From Flavobacteriaceae bacterium (lineage in GTDB: Bacteria > Bacteroidota > Bacteroidia > Flavobacteriales > Flavobacteriaceae): a stretch of 64,000 bases of DNA. The notes below the pieces were generated by a model. That model made no database searches and was not told where the DNA came from. It saw only the letters and a program-made list of their open reading frames with translations. The stretch spans positions 17,624 to 81,623 of the forward strand of contig JABSPL010000208.1 in assembly GCA_013215105.1 (NCBI GenBank), written 5' to 3'. The translations under genes were made by a program, and so were the position numbers. Shown here in pieces: positions 34,935 to 44,727 of this stretch. Position 1 is the stretch's first letter. Every line of letters begins with the position of its first letter.

Positions 34935-36222
34935 AATAGTAAAGAGTTTTAGGATAAATACCAAAGACATATCGAGTAAACTACTTGAATGGTCTAAGGG
35001 GGAGGAATATATATTGTGGTTAGACTCTAACAACAGCCCCGAAAAATATAGCAGTATCGACAAGATATTAGCTATAGGTAAGCATAGTAGTATTGTCACT
35101 GATTATAAAGACGCCTTCGCAAAACTAGATATCTTTATTACTAAGACTAATGACTATATATTTGGAGGCTTGTCTTACGACCTAAAGAATGGCTTAGAAG
35201 ATATAAGTTCTAATAATAAGGACTCTATAGGCTTTGCTGATATGTTCTTCTTTCAACCGAAGAAAATAATAAAGGTGAAAGGTAATAGTTTAGAGTTTAT
35301 GTATTTGGACGAATATAAAGACTGTATAGATAGTGACTTTGATGATATAGTTAATACTAATACCGCTATAACTGAAGAGTCGCCTGATAGTACTAGTAAG
35401 TCTGTAGTGAAACCTGTAATAAGTAAGAGTGAATATATAGATAAAGTAGAGCGAGTAAGAGACCATATAAAACAAGGGGATGTGTATGAGGTCAATTTAT
35501 GTCAAGAGTTTTACAAGGAAGAGGTTATAAACCCTTTAAGTGTTTACACTAAACTTAATACTATATCGTCGGCACCGTTTGCTAGTTATATTAGGTGGGA
35601 AGACAAGTATATATTGAGTGCTTCTCCTGAAAGGTTTGTAAAGAAAGTTTCTGATACGCTAATATCTCAACCTATAAAAGGCACTAAGCGAAGAGGTAAT
35701 AATATAGAAGAAGACAATTTACTAAGGCATTGTCTTAGTAAAGACATAAAGGAGAGAGCCGAAAACATAATGATAGTTGACTTAGTACGAAACGACCTTT
35801 CGAAGATAGCAGCCAAGGGTAGCGTAAAGGTAGAAGAGCTATGTGAGATATATAGTTTCGCTCAAGTACACCAGATGATATCGACCATAACGGCTAAGGT
35901 AGATGGTAGCCATAGTACTGGTGAGATACTAAAGTCACTTTATCCTATGGGTAGTATGACGGGAGCACCTAAGTTAAGATCTATGCAGATAATAGAAGAG
36001 CTGGAACAAAGCAAACGAGGCATATATTCTGGTTCGGTTGGCTATATAAGCCCTAGTGGTGACTTTGACTTTAGTGTAATAATAAGAAGCATATTGTATA
36101 ATGCTAAGACTAATTATGTGTCGTTTAGTGTAGGTGGTGCTATTACTTATAAGTCGATAGCCGAGAGTGAGTATGAAGAATGTTTGGTTAAAGCTAAGGC
36201 TATGGAGCAGGTACTTAGGTAA
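34927..36222 (+). CDS. Anthranilate/aminodeoxychorismate synthase component I family
   Basis: Chorismate-using enzyme of 431 aa. The C-terminal catalytic domain is clear: KSEYIDKVERVRDHIKQGDVYEVNLCQEF, SPERFVKK, PIKGTKRRG, the DLVRNDLSKIA motif, MGSMTGAPKLRSMQIIEELE and GIYSGSVGYISPSGDFDFSVIIRS. This set fits PabB/TrpE; the NLCQEF form and the short N-terminal domain make PabB (aminodeoxychorismate synthase, folate) more likely than TrpE. It starts inside the last codons of dxs, so it is translationally coupled. Its last 8 bp overlap the convergent aminotransferase gene. Confidence 0.9.
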   Translation: MGRIVKSFRINTKDISSKLLEWSKGEEYILWLDSNNSPEKYSSIDKILAIGKHSSIVTDYKDAFAKLDIFITKTNDYIFGGLSYDLKNGLEDISSNNKDSIGFADMFFFQPKKIIKVKGNSLEFMYLDEYKDCIDSDFDDIVNTNTAITEESPDSTSKSVVKPVISKSEYIDKVERVRDHIKQGDVYEVNLCQEFYKEEVINPLSVYTKLNTISSAPFASYIRWEDKYILSASPERFVKKVSDTLISQPIKGTKRRGNNIEEDNLLRHCLSKDIKERAENIMIVDLVRNDLSKIAAKGSVKVEELCEIYSFAQVHQMISTITAKVDGSHSTGEILKSLYPMGSMTGAPKLRSMQIIEELEQSKRGIYSGSVGYISPSGDFDFSVIIRSILYNAKTNYVSFSVGGAITYKSIAESEYEECLVKAKAMEQVLR

Positions 36223-37357
36223 ACTGATAAGTCTTTTCTAATATTTCTATCAGGCTACTTACTATATAGTCTTGTTGCTCTGTTGATAATTCGGTATGTA
36301 TCGGTAGAGAAAGTACTGTCTCGGTTAGTTTGTTGGTGTTAGGGAATATATTATTGTCAAAGTTATACTTACTATAAGCCTTTTGGCTATGTATAGCTAT
36401 AGGGTAATATACAGCACAAGAGATACCTTTTTCTCTTAGTTTAGTAGCTACCTCATCTCTTTTATCTGTTATTTTAAGGGTGTATTGATGAAAAGAATGA
36501 CTACTATATTCAGTTCTTTTAGGTATTTCCACTCCTTTTATTACTGATAATTTACTATCATAATATTCCGCTGCTTGTTTACGAGCGTCTATATATTCGT
36601 CTAAGTGCTTTAGCTTAACATTGAGCACTGCAGCCTGTATACTGTCGAGCCTAGAGTTAATACCTATATGATCATAATGATACCTTTTACTCATTCCGTG
36701 GTTCGCTAAGCTTCTTATCTTCTTAGCCAAGATGTCGTTATTGGTAAACACGGCACCACCGTCACCGAAGCAACCAAGGTTCTTAGACGGAAAAAAGGAA
36801 GTAGTACCTATATCTCCTATAGCACCTGCTTTACTTGTGTCTCCCTTTTTGTCTATATAGTCGGTTCCTAGTGCCTGAGCTGTGTCTTCTATTATATATA
36901 TATTGTGTTCTTTGGCTATAGTTTTTATAGCTTCCATATTGGCACATTGCCCAAAAAGGTGCACAACTATTACGGCTTTAGTCTTGTTGGTTATAGCTTT
37001 CTTGAAGCTTTCTATATCTATATTGAAGTTATCATAGTCAACGTCGACTAGTACCGGTTTTAGTTTGAGTAAGGCTATAGCTTCGCTGGTTGCTGCGAAT
37101 GTAAAATCGACAGTTATAACCTCATCATTCGGTTTAAGACCCAATGCCATTAATGATAATTGCAGAGCATCAGTTCCATTACCGCACGATATTACGTGTT
37201 TTACATTTAGGTATTTGGCTAAGTTAGTCTCGAAAGTTTTTACTATAGTTCCGTTTATAAAAGAGCAAGAGTCTATTACTTTTTGCATCTCAGCATCTAT
37301 AGAATCCTTTATTTTCAGATACTGACCTTTTAGGTCAACCATTTCTATCTTAGTCAT
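36215..37357 (-). CDS. DegT/DnrJ/EryC1/StrS-family aminotransferase
   Basis: PLP-dependent enzyme of 380 aa in the family that aminates keto-sugars in nucleotide-sugar pathways. Recognised parts are VISCGNGTDALQLSLMALGL, DVDYDNFNIDIESFKKAI, VVHLFGQCANMEAI, IIEDTAQALGTDY, the PLP-lysine region TTSFFPSKNLGCFGDGGAVFT, NSRLDSIQAAVL and the C-terminal PIHTELSTEQQDYIV. It probably makes an amino sugar for LPS or a capsule. No sugar dehydratase is adjacent. It shares 4 bp with the M23 peptidase gene downstream. Confidence 0.95.
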   Translation of the reverse strand: MTKIEMVDLKGQYLKIKDSIDAEMQKVIDSCSFINGTIVKTFETNLAKYLNVKHVISCGNGTDALQLSLMALGLKPNDEVITVDFTFAATSEAIALLKLKPVLVDVDYDNFNIDIESFKKAITNKTKAVIVVHLFGQCANMEAIKTIAKEHNIYIIEDTAQALGTDYIDKKGDTSKAGAIGDIGTTSFFPSKNLGCFGDGGAVFTNNDILAKKIRSLANHGMSKRYHYDHIGINSRLDSIQAAVLNVKLKHLDEYIDARKQAAEYYDSKLSVIKGVEIPKRTEYSSHSFHQYTLKITDKRDEVATKLREKGISCAVYYPIAIHSQKAYSKYNFDNNIFPNTNKLTETVLSLPIHTELSTEQQDYIVSSLIEILEKTYQFT

Positions 37358-39051
37358 ATTTGTTTTTTTAACTTACTAAGGTCTCCTTTATATATATTCA
37401 CTTTTTTGGTAGTTGTATTCCCTACTTTGTCCGAAACTACTATCTTAAATACATGCTTACCTATACTTAATATTTTGTCTTTTAGGTTATATACTAAGTA
37501 CCCTTTCTTTATATTATACTCCATTAATATCCACTTACCATCTATAAAAGCATCGTAAGAAGAAACACCAGAGTGAATATCACTTATTTTTACTTTTAAG
37601 GTTTTATATTTACTAATATATCTGTTGTTAGAGAAATTGTGCATTTTAACTCTAGGAGAAATACTATCTCTGAGCAATATATAATTCCCCAAATGCTTTA
37701 GCGAAGCATATATTTTGTTCTCTTTCTTATGAAACCTAACAGCCCATTTTTTTTTGTATCCTATTTTAGCTATATATAATTGTTTCTTATGAGCGGTGCT
37801 GTACTGCTTAGTATCAAAAGTTAATGTATATCTCTTGTTGAGAGCCACTGAACTATTATGTACTTTCACTACTTTACCATTTACCTTAAAGTTAAAGTCA
37901 AGATCCTTATAGAAGGTGTATTTAGGAAAAGAAGCTTTCACTCCTGAGTCAGAAAACTCATTAAAAACCTTTCTGTCAACACTATATTGAGTGTTTTTAT
38001 CTTTGTAACTACCTTTACGACCTATAAGCCCTATATGCACTGAAGTTTCATTTCCTTTGTAGTCAAATATCCTTATATCTACATTGTACTTCTTACCTTC
38101 TTCTACGTTTATATAATCAGTTTTCTTGGTTTTATCGTATATCCCTAAAAAGTTAAAGCTTTCTATATATGTCTTCTGATACCTCGTTTTGTTTATCTTA
38201 TACTTCTTATAATCTATAAGTTGGTTTATATATTTGGAGTTGTTAAAAGCAAACGAATCCATCTTATGACTATATTTCAACTTACCGTTAACTGTCATTT
38301 CCATACCGTAAACTCCATTTTTGTTAGTTGCATTGTCTAGTAAGTCATAAGTATTTAACCCGAAACTAACCTTGCCATAAGCATATATATCAATACATTT
38401 ATAAGTGTCTTTGTTTATCTTTCTCAAAGAAAGTTTACTGCTATTAAGTTTGTTTACATGCCCTGACTCCGAAAAAGAATAAGCCATAACATTCCTAACT
38501 ATAGGGGTTGTTGTATCAGAAACATCCATACCGAACAAAAAAGGGTTAATCGGTTTTTGTGACTTACTATGTCTTATTTCATAATGCAAATGAGGAGCTA
38601 TAAAACCTCCAGTACTACCAGAATAAGCTATTATTTCACCTTTTTTAACCTTTATACTGTCTTTGATATTTAACATTTCTACCTCAAACTTCTCCTTACT
38701 ATATTGATAAGACTTCACTATAGCGTTTATTCTTGGAGAATATTTCTGCAAATGAGCATAAACCGTAGTAGTTCCATTAGCGTGATCTATATATATAGCC
38801 TTACCATAGCCAAACAATGCTACTTTTATCCTAGACACGAATCCATCCGCAGTAGCATATACAGCAAGCCCCTCTCTTTGTTTGGTTTTAATATCGATCC
38901 CTCCATGAAAATGGTCTGGTCTTAGTTCTGCAAAAGTACCTGCCAAAACAATAGGAATATCCAAAGGAGATCTAAAAAAATTTTCTTTAGGCTTCTGTGC
39001 ATAAGTTAATATGCTTAACATTATAAAGAGTATCGATATACGTGTATTCAT
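37354..39051 (-). CDS. Exported M23-family (LytM) metallopeptidase
   Basis: Exported protein of 565 aa. After a signal peptide (1-18, ending LTYAQ) the N-terminal part is an M23 zinc endopeptidase: ELRPDHFHGGIDIKTKQREGLAVYATADGFVSRI, GKAIYIDHANGTTTVYAHLQKY, IAYSGSTGGFIAPHLHYEIRH. These supply the HxxxD and HLH zinc ligands. The remaining ~380 residues are beta-rich repeats (bacterial Ig-like) ending in VGNTTTKKVNIYKGDLSKLKKQI. It probably cuts peptidoglycan cross-links or acts as a structural LytM factor. It follows the aminotransferase with 4 bp overlap, indicating one operon. Confidence 0.93.
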   Translation of the reverse strand: MNTRISILFIMLSILTYAQKPKENFFRSPLDIPIVLAGTFAELRPDHFHGGIDIKTKQREGLAVYATADGFVSRIKVALFGYGKAIYIDHANGTTTVYAHLQKYSPRINAIVKSYQYSKEKFEVEMLNIKDSIKVKKGEIIAYSGSTGGFIAPHLHYEIRHSKSQKPINPFLFGMDVSDTTTPIVRNVMAYSFSESGHVNKLNSSKLSLRKINKDTYKCIDIYAYGKVSFGLNTYDLLDNATNKNGVYGMEMTVNGKLKYSHKMDSFAFNNSKYINQLIDYKKYKINKTRYQKTYIESFNFLGIYDKTKKTDYINVEEGKKYNVDIRIFDYKGNETSVHIGLIGRKGSYKDKNTQYSVDRKVFNEFSDSGVKASFPKYTFYKDLDFNFKVNGKVVKVHNSSVALNKRYTLTFDTKQYSTAHKKQLYIAKIGYKKKWAVRFHKKENKIYASLKHLGNYILLRDSISPRVKMHNFSNNRYISKYKTLKVKISDIHSGVSSYDAFIDGKWILMEYNIKKGYLVYNLKDKILSIGKHVFKIVVSDKVGNTTTKKVNIYKGDLSKLKKQI

Positions 39052-39151
39052 TGATTCGCTTTTTAGTAAAAATACAAATTATCATGATAATTAGACCTTA
39101 TGTTTATTAAAAATAATAATAAAATAAAAACAGTCTAATCAGATATAAAAA

Positions 39152-40744
39152 CTAATCTATTATCACAAATTTAACACGACTATCTAAGCAATCGAGCTCT
39201 GCATACAGATAGTCAAAGAATTTGTCTCCATGTTCCAGATACATTTTAGTAAAGTTATAGTGTCTTTCTTGTAAAGTTCCGTCAGGAAACATATTCGCTT
39301 TTAATTTTATTACTCTAGCTGTTTTGTCTTTAATAGAAAATCTTTCTGCTCTAAATATTCTATCTTCTAAGTTAGCTAAGCCGTTAAGTTGTTTTTTCTT
39401 TTGAGCCCTTACCGCCCCTATAAAAGAAGCATCGGTACGACTAGCTATATTTTCCATTTTATCAAAAATAGATTCTATAGTTAGTTTCTCTTTTCTAAAG
39501 TCTAAGTCTATATTACTATGTAGTTTGACTACTTTATTAGCTAAAGGAAGTTCGTCCAGAAACAAATCAGGATAAGACAGTTTCAGCTTTTCTAATTTTT
39601 CTTTTTCTTTGTAATTAGTCATTACTACCGAATCTCTTAGTATGATTATAGGAAAAACTATGCTATTAACTTCGAATACTCTTTTAAGTTCTAACCAATA
39701 AGAAAGCTCCCCTGCTCCACCAATATATGCTAAGTTGGGTAATATTTTCTCCTGATAAACTGGGCGTAACATTACATTAGGACTGAAGTTGTCAGGCTTA
39801 TCGTTTAGCTCTTGTAATATTTCTTCTTGAGTAAAATATATAGAGGTGTTATTGACTATATACTTGTCTCCCGTTTTTATTATTCTCTCCCTTATACTTC
39901 CTTTAATATAGAAAAGGTTTATTTCTCTAGGGTTTACTTGTATTTTATAACCTTTTTTCTTGAAGCTTTCGGTGGTTTTGGTTACTTCTTTATACGTGTA
40001 ATTGTTTACAATTTCATTCTCAAACACGGTTTTCATCTGTCGTTTCAACTCTATATTATCAGCATCAAGTATAACTAGTCCTTTATTCCCGAAAAGCTCG
40101 TTGACCAATATCATGGTAGCTTTAGCCAAAGTATTTTCCTTATCATAAGCTTTGGAAAATATATCTGAAAGCCTCTTAGCTTTTTCATTATCAGGAAAAC
40201 TATCGGTTAAATCCTTAAGTACCTTGTCAAACCCATCTAAGCTTAACCTACCAACACAACCTTCACTCTCTCTGTTCCATTGATGCTTTTTATCAGTAAA
40301 AATATGGTTTATCTCTTCAAAATCGTGGTCTTCACTTGCCATCCAGAACAGAGGTACAAAGTTTTTTTCAGGGTACTTTACTGATAATTTGTTACATAAG
40401 TTTATTACAGAGATTATCTTATAAACAAAGAAAACAGGCCCAGTAAATATATTTAACTGATGACCTGTTGTTATGGTATAAGTATTATCTAACTTCAAAT
40501 TATCTATATTAGATATAGTATTTTGAGTCTTGTCTACACCTATATATTGCTCATGTAAAACTTTAGTTAATACTTGTCTTTGCTCTGTAGTATATGATAT
40601 GTTCTTAGCCTTAATTTGTTCGGCAAACGAATCTATATTTGGTTCTAAACCATATAAAGATTTAACCAAATCATCCTCATTTATATAATCTCTTATAAGG
40701 TCGTTTAAAACCGATAATCGAGAATAATCTATTTTATATACCAT
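39152..40744 (-). CDS. bshC: Bacillithiol biosynthesis cysteine-adding enzyme BshC
   Basis: Cytoplasmic ligase of 530 aa that adds cysteine to glucosaminyl-malate, the last step of bacillithiol synthesis. Diagnostic segments are TITTGHQLNIFTGPVFFVYKIISVINLCNKL, FVPLFWMASEDHDFEEINHI, NVMLRPVYQEKILPNLAYIGGAGELSYWLELK and, near the end, NMFPDGTLQERHYNFTKMYLEHG. The C-terminal half contains the coiled coil usual for BshC. Its presence implies bacillithiol as low-molecular-weight thiol. bshA and bshB are not in this window. It runs in the same direction as the neighbours but with ~100-bp gaps. Confidence 0.96.
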   Translation of the reverse strand: MVYKIDYSRLSVLNDLIRDYINEDDLVKSLYGLEPNIDSFAEQIKAKNISYTTEQRQVLTKVLHEQYIGVDKTQNTISNIDNLKLDNTYTITTGHQLNIFTGPVFFVYKIISVINLCNKLSVKYPEKNFVPLFWMASEDHDFEEINHIFTDKKHQWNRESEGCVGRLSLDGFDKVLKDLTDSFPDNEKAKRLSDIFSKAYDKENTLAKATMILVNELFGNKGLVILDADNIELKRQMKTVFENEIVNNYTYKEVTKTTESFKKKGYKIQVNPREINLFYIKGSIRERIIKTGDKYIVNNTSIYFTQEEILQELNDKPDNFSPNVMLRPVYQEKILPNLAYIGGAGELSYWLELKRVFEVNSIVFPIIILRDSVVMTNYKEKEKLEKLKLSYPDLFLDELPLANKVVKLHSNIDLDFRKEKLTIESIFDKMENIASRTDASFIGAVRAQKKKQLNGLANLEDRIFRAERFSIKDKTARVIKLKANMFPDGTLQERHYNFTKMYLEHGDKFFDYLYAELDCLDSRVKFVIID

Positions 40745-40846
40745 ATTTATTATCTTTCAGCCCTATTAATACATCAGCCATCTGGACTTAGAGTGTTATA
40801 GTGATGTAAATACAAAACCCCCTCAAATTGTGGTAGAACCTATTTA

Positions 40847-41899
40847 CTATTCTAAATACAGCTTTTGAAACAAGTCTATTTCGAACTTTTTAATACTATT
40901 TAACTTTTTCAATCTTTCTATACTTATGGTATATTTCTTTGATAAAGAATAAAGAGTATCTCCTTTTTGTACTATATGATACTTAACACCAGGCCTTTCT
41001 TCTACTTCTTCCACTCCTTCTTTTACCTCTACTGTTTTAGGTGTAAGTACTATGGTTTTAACCGTCTCTACATCTTGTACTATTGCAACTTCTTCCTGAC
41101 TATCTCCTTCAGATATTGACTCTACAACCTGTACAACCGCTTCTGCTACCTCCTCTTTGACAGGGATTTCTTCAATCACCTCAGTAACTAATCTATCGGT
41201 TACTGCTGGGGTGACAACTATTTCAGCTTCTACTTTTTTACTTTCTATTATATCCTTATGATTTAGTTTTATTTTATCAAATTCATGAAGCTCAAACTTT
41301 TCTATTAAGCCTATTAGCTTACTAGGATATTTCGGGTCGGTTGCATAACCTGCTTTTTTCAATCCTTCAGCCCACTTTTTGTAGCTCGTTATTTTAAAAG
41401 TAAACAAGTCACTATATCTACTTCTTTGAGTAAGAAATTCCGAATGATCTCTGAAAGATTCACTCGCTTGTTTGTATTTTCTAAAACATTCACCCTTTTC
41501 ATCATCGTCGTGATATATTTTGGCTCCCTCCCATTTATGGCATTTTATACCAAAATGGTTATTAGCATCAACAGCCAGAGAGCTTCTACCAATATTAGAC
41601 TCTAGCATACCTTGAGCCAGAGTTATACTTGCTGGTATCTTATACTTTTCCATTTCATTAATTGCCATAGTAGCATAATTTTTAAGATAAGCAATACTTC
41701 TTGGGTTTGTGCCTAAACTCTCAATTTTGGCTATATGCTCCGATATATCTGAGTTTAACAAAACAGTATTGTTTTGATCACTCGATTGTGTAATACTCTT
41801 AGTTTTATTTTTATCAGAAGAGCTAATATACTTTCTCTGAGTCCCACAACTACTTAGTAATATAGATATTACAAGTGCTATTAATAATTTATTTTTCAT
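40847..41899 (-). CDS. Glucosaminidase (GH73-type) lipoprotein with LysM domain
   Basis: Exported lipoprotein of 350 aa with lipobox LLSSCGTQ. The catalytic domain (about 65-205) has the GH73 pattern AQGMLESNIGRSSLAVDANNHFGIKCHKWEGAKIYHDDDEKGECFRKYKQASESFRDHSEFL, with the likely acid E in MLES. A variable, valine/glutamate-rich linker (about 215-300) leads to a C-terminal LysM (YHIVQKGDTLYSLSKKYTISIERLKKLNSI) that binds peptidoglycan. It cleaves glycan strands next to GlcNAc. The ACC-deaminase-like gene upstream overlaps its start by 11 bp. Confidence 0.95.
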   Translation of the reverse strand: MKNKLLIALVISILLSSCGTQRKYISSSDKNKTKSITQSSDQNNTVLLNSDISEHIAKIESLGTNPRSIAYLKNYATMAINEMEKYKIPASITLAQGMLESNIGRSSLAVDANNHFGIKCHKWEGAKIYHDDDEKGECFRKYKQASESFRDHSEFLTQRSRYSDLFTFKITSYKKWAEGLKKAGYATDPKYPSKLIGLIEKFELHEFDKIKLNHKDIIESKKVEAEIVVTPAVTDRLVTEVIEEIPVKEEVAEAVVQVVESISEGDSQEEVAIVQDVETVKTIVLTPKTVEVKEGVEEVEERPGVKYHIVQKGDTLYSLSKKYTISIERLKKLNSIKKFEIDLFQKLYLE

Positions 41900-42833
41900 A
41901 ATCTAATAAGGTTTTATTATTTTTTTTCAATACAGTATTTATACCTTTTATACCTTGAAGCCCTCCCGTATGTATGGCTAGTATACTTTCTCCGTGTGCA
42001 AATGTATCATTTTCAATCATATTGAACAAACCAAAAATCATTTTACCTGTATATATAGGATCCAAAGGTATACCAGTTTGCTTATTGAAGGTATTCATAA
42101 ATATAACTAACTCATCGGTTACCTTAGCGTAGCCTCCCATATTGTAGTTTCTTACTAGTTTCCAGTTGTTGTTTTTGGTGTTTATAAAAGATTTTATGTC
42201 TTCTTCTAAAAACGATTCTTTAAGTGCAGGAAACCCCAAAACTATCTGGTTTGTTTTAGATGTATTTATAAGCCCCGATATAGTACCACCTGTACCAACA
42301 GCCGTACATATATAATCGTAGTTAGCATCGCTAGGTTTAAGTATATTTTCGCAACCTTTTACGGCTAGTTCGTTAGTTCCTCCTTCGGGAATTATATATG
42401 CTTCGGGGTATTTATGTTTAATATTATCTAAAAAAACTTGAGTGTTTTTATTACGATATTCGCTACGGCTTATAAATACAAAGTCCATACCGTACTGGTT
42501 CGCCTTGTTAAGAGTATAGTTTCCTTTTAGAGTTTTGGGCAAATCTTTGGCTAGTTCATCTCCTCTTATTATCCCTATAGAACCAAAACCAAACTCGCTA
42601 GCTGCAACAGCAGTAGCTAGTATATGGTTAGAATAAGCTCCTCCGAAAGTCAAAAGACAAGTCTTTCCTTCTTGCTTTGCCCTCTCTATATTATAAGCTA
42701 GTTTTCGGTACTTGTTACCTGATATCTCCTTGTGTAATAAGTCTTCTCTTTTTATAAAGAGCTCCACCCCTTTACTTTTCAATAAAGGATGATTTATTTG
42801 TTGGTTTTTACTGGTTTTATCTTCTAAAAACAT
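41889..42833 (-). CDS. ACC deaminase / D-cysteine desulfhydrase family PLP enzyme
   Basis: PLP enzyme of 314 aa in the tryptophan-synthase-beta fold. The lysine motif is HKEISGNKYRKLAYNIERAK, followed by LLTFGGAYSNHILATAVAASEFGF and the phosphate-binding CTAVGTGGTISGLI. The C-terminus has LDPIYTGKMIFGLF and GESILAIHTGGLQG. In Bacteroidota such genes are annotated as 1-aminocyclopropane-1-carboxylate deaminase, but D-cysteine desulfhydrase activity is at least as likely. The next gene in the operon (glucosaminidase) overlaps by 11 bp. A minus-strand -7 box (TATCTTTG) lies at 42874-42881. Confidence 0.92.
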   Translation of the reverse strand: MFLEDKTSKNQQINHPLLKSKGVELFIKREDLLHKEISGNKYRKLAYNIERAKQEGKTCLLTFGGAYSNHILATAVAASEFGFGSIGIIRGDELAKDLPKTLKGNYTLNKANQYGMDFVFISRSEYRNKNTQVFLDNIKHKYPEAYIIPEGGTNELAVKGCENILKPSDANYDYICTAVGTGGTISGLINTSKTNQIVLGFPALKESFLEEDIKSFINTKNNNWKLVRNYNMGGYAKVTDELVIFMNTFNKQTGIPLDPIYTGKMIFGLFNMIENDTFAHGESILAIHTGGLQGIKGINTVLKKNNKTLLDYEK

Positions 42834-42873
42834 TGTGTAGGTATTAAAGAATGGCTCTTGAAATATAATTTCT

Positions 42874-42881
42874 CAAAGATA
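42874..42881 (-). promoter_or_regulatory. -7 box of the ACC-deaminase-like/glucosaminidase operon
   Basis: TATCTTTG on the minus strand, about 40 bp before the ATG at 42833; no TTG at the expected spacing. Confidence 0.5.
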
Positions 42882-42938
42882 CATCAATATTATTATTACC
42901 CGAACATTTACTGATTAAAACAATTTAAATAAATATAA

Positions 42939-42970
42939 TTGCTTATTTTACAGTATTTTACATATATTTG
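42939..42970 (+). promoter_or_regulatory. Promoter of the five-repeat lipoprotein gene
   Basis: TTG at 42939-42941, 21-bp spacer, TATATTTG at 42963-42970, ATG at 42996. Confidence 0.7.
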
Positions 42971-42995
42971 CGTCACCAATTTAAATTTTATTATT

Positions 42996-44618
42996 ATGAA
43001 AAAATCAAGAAGGTTTACGTTAGTCATGTTGATTATGGCTTTGGTTATTATAAGCTCTAATTGTAATGGAGAAGATGAAGAAACCGAAAAATTAGAACTT
43101 ATAGCAGGATCTCTAGATACTGCAGAGGTATTCAAAGATTTGAAAATATCAGGATTAGAACCTGAAGATGTCACCTTAGAAGTAGCTAAAAACACTATAA
43201 TTGTAACTGTACCTTATAGTGTAGACCTAAAATACATACAAAATGTGTTCACATTGCCAGAAGGCACAACATCAGAACCCAAATCAGAAGATATTGTTGA
43301 TTTTTCTGAAGGTGAGTACGTAAGGTATCGGATAACTTATAACGATGGAAGTATCGAATCTTTTTACATCATTGTACAAAAAAGAAAACCTCTAGATTCT
43401 GAGTCAAACTCCACAGAAGACATAATTAGAACCTTAGAGACATATAGAAACAGTAAACTTATAGAAGATACTACTGTTAATATAGAAGGAAACAATATAG
43501 AGATAACTGTACCCTACGGAACAGATTTAACAGCTATCAAGAATATATTTTCATCAAAAAAAATTACATCAGTAAGCCCTTCAAGAACTGAGGAAGTAGA
43601 CTTTTCTAAAGAAAATAGCCATAAATATACTATTTCGTATCCGGACGAGAGTTCTATTGAAGTAAACATAACAATCATAGAGAAAAGTCAGCCTATGAAT
43701 GAGCAAATAGCTAACGAGAATGTATTTACTTTTATTGAAGTATACGAAGGTAAGTCTAAAATAAACGATGTTACAATAGAAAAGGAGGATAATTATATAA
43801 ATATAACGGTCCCTAACTCGACAGATTTAAGTATTATAAGAAACTATTTCACTATACCTAAAGGGGCTACCTCTAATATAACTTCGGGAAGCAACGTTGA
43901 CTACAGTGTACACGATACTAAAGAATACGAAGTAACATACAGCGATGAGACTAAAGAGAATTTCTATATTAAAGTAACCAAGTCAACACCTACTGTAGCA
44001 GAAATTTCTGGAGCCGAATATGCCTTAAAAGACCTTAAAATCTATGTAAATAGCGTATTAGTCGAAGATGTAAGTGTTATTATAGATGGAGATAAAGTTA
44101 ACATAATAACGCCTTACAGCACAGACTTATCGTCCGTAAAAATAACATATACAGCTCCCGGAGGGTCTGAATGTAACTATCCTTCAGGAACCCTCCTTAA
44201 CTTTGAAGCAAAAAACACAAAAACATATGAAGTAACCTACAATGACAAAAGTACTGATTCTTTTGAAGTTAAGATAACTAAATCGGATCCTACAATAGCC
44301 GACACAACAGGTAAAGAAGATTTGTTTCTTCTAGAAACAATAAAAGTTAAACATAATGATATAATGTATACTGATACAATAATAGAGTTTAATGAGCCTA
44401 ATATTATAAATATACAAATTCTCACGGAACATACTTGTAGTTGTGATAATCATCAATCGTATTTAATATTTGATTTCACAGATATAGTCGATTATACTGA
44501 GCCGGTCTTAACGACAGAATTTCTCTTAGACGAAAATTTTAACGGGAAAGAATACAAAGTAGTATATACCGATGGAAGTTCAGATGTATTCGTAATTAAC
44601 ATAGAAGGTAATCATTAA
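42996..44618 (+). CDS. Lipoprotein with five DUF5018-like repeats
   Basis: Exported protein of 540 aa. The ATG at 42996 gives a signal with lipobox-like ISSNCNG. The mature protein is five tandem units of about 95-100 residues. Each has the same order: a short helix/strand (LKISG, LETYR, IEVYE, LKIYV, ETIKV), a hydrophobic strand with TVPYSVDL, TVPYGTDL, TVPNSTDL, TPYSTDL, a proline/serine-rich loop and VDFS or VDYS, then a YTISYPDES / YEVTYSDET strand, ending in a TKSxP joint. The fifth unit is divergent and has CSCDNH. This recalls DUF5018-type Ig-like repeats of Bacteroidota lipoproteins. It is likely a surface-exposed structural or adhesive protein. Confidence 0.78.
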   Translation: MKKSRRFTLVMLIMALVIISSNCNGEDEETEKLELIAGSLDTAEVFKDLKISGLEPEDVTLEVAKNTIIVTVPYSVDLKYIQNVFTLPEGTTSEPKSEDIVDFSEGEYVRYRITYNDGSIESFYIIVQKRKPLDSESNSTEDIIRTLETYRNSKLIEDTTVNIEGNNIEITVPYGTDLTAIKNIFSSKKITSVSPSRTEEVDFSKENSHKYTISYPDESSIEVNITIIEKSQPMNEQIANENVFTFIEVYEGKSKINDVTIEKEDNYINITVPNSTDLSIIRNYFTIPKGATSNITSGSNVDYSVHDTKEYEVTYSDETKENFYIKVTKSTPTVAEISGAEYALKDLKIYVNSVLVEDVSVIIDGDKVNIITPYSTDLSSVKITYTAPGGSECNYPSGTLLNFEAKNTKTYEVTYNDKSTDSFEVKITKSDPTIADTTGKEDLFLLETIKVKHNDIMYTDTIIEFNEPNIINIQILTEHTCSCDNHQSYLIFDFTDIVDYTEPVLTTEFLLDENFNGKEYKVVYTDGSSDVFVINIEGNH

Positions 44619-44661
44619 CAAATAAACGTAATTAATATAAAACTATAAAATTAGCATTAGG

Positions 44662-44700
44662 ACAACCTCTATATATACTGTTATACTAGAGGTTGTTTTA
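44662..44700 (+). terminator. Intrinsic terminator after the repeat lipoprotein
   Basis: A 10-bp stem (44662-44671 with 44687-44696, core ACAACCTCTA) followed by TTTTA. Confidence 0.85.
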
Positions 44701-44727
44701 GTTGTTAATTTAATCTGAAAACAGACT

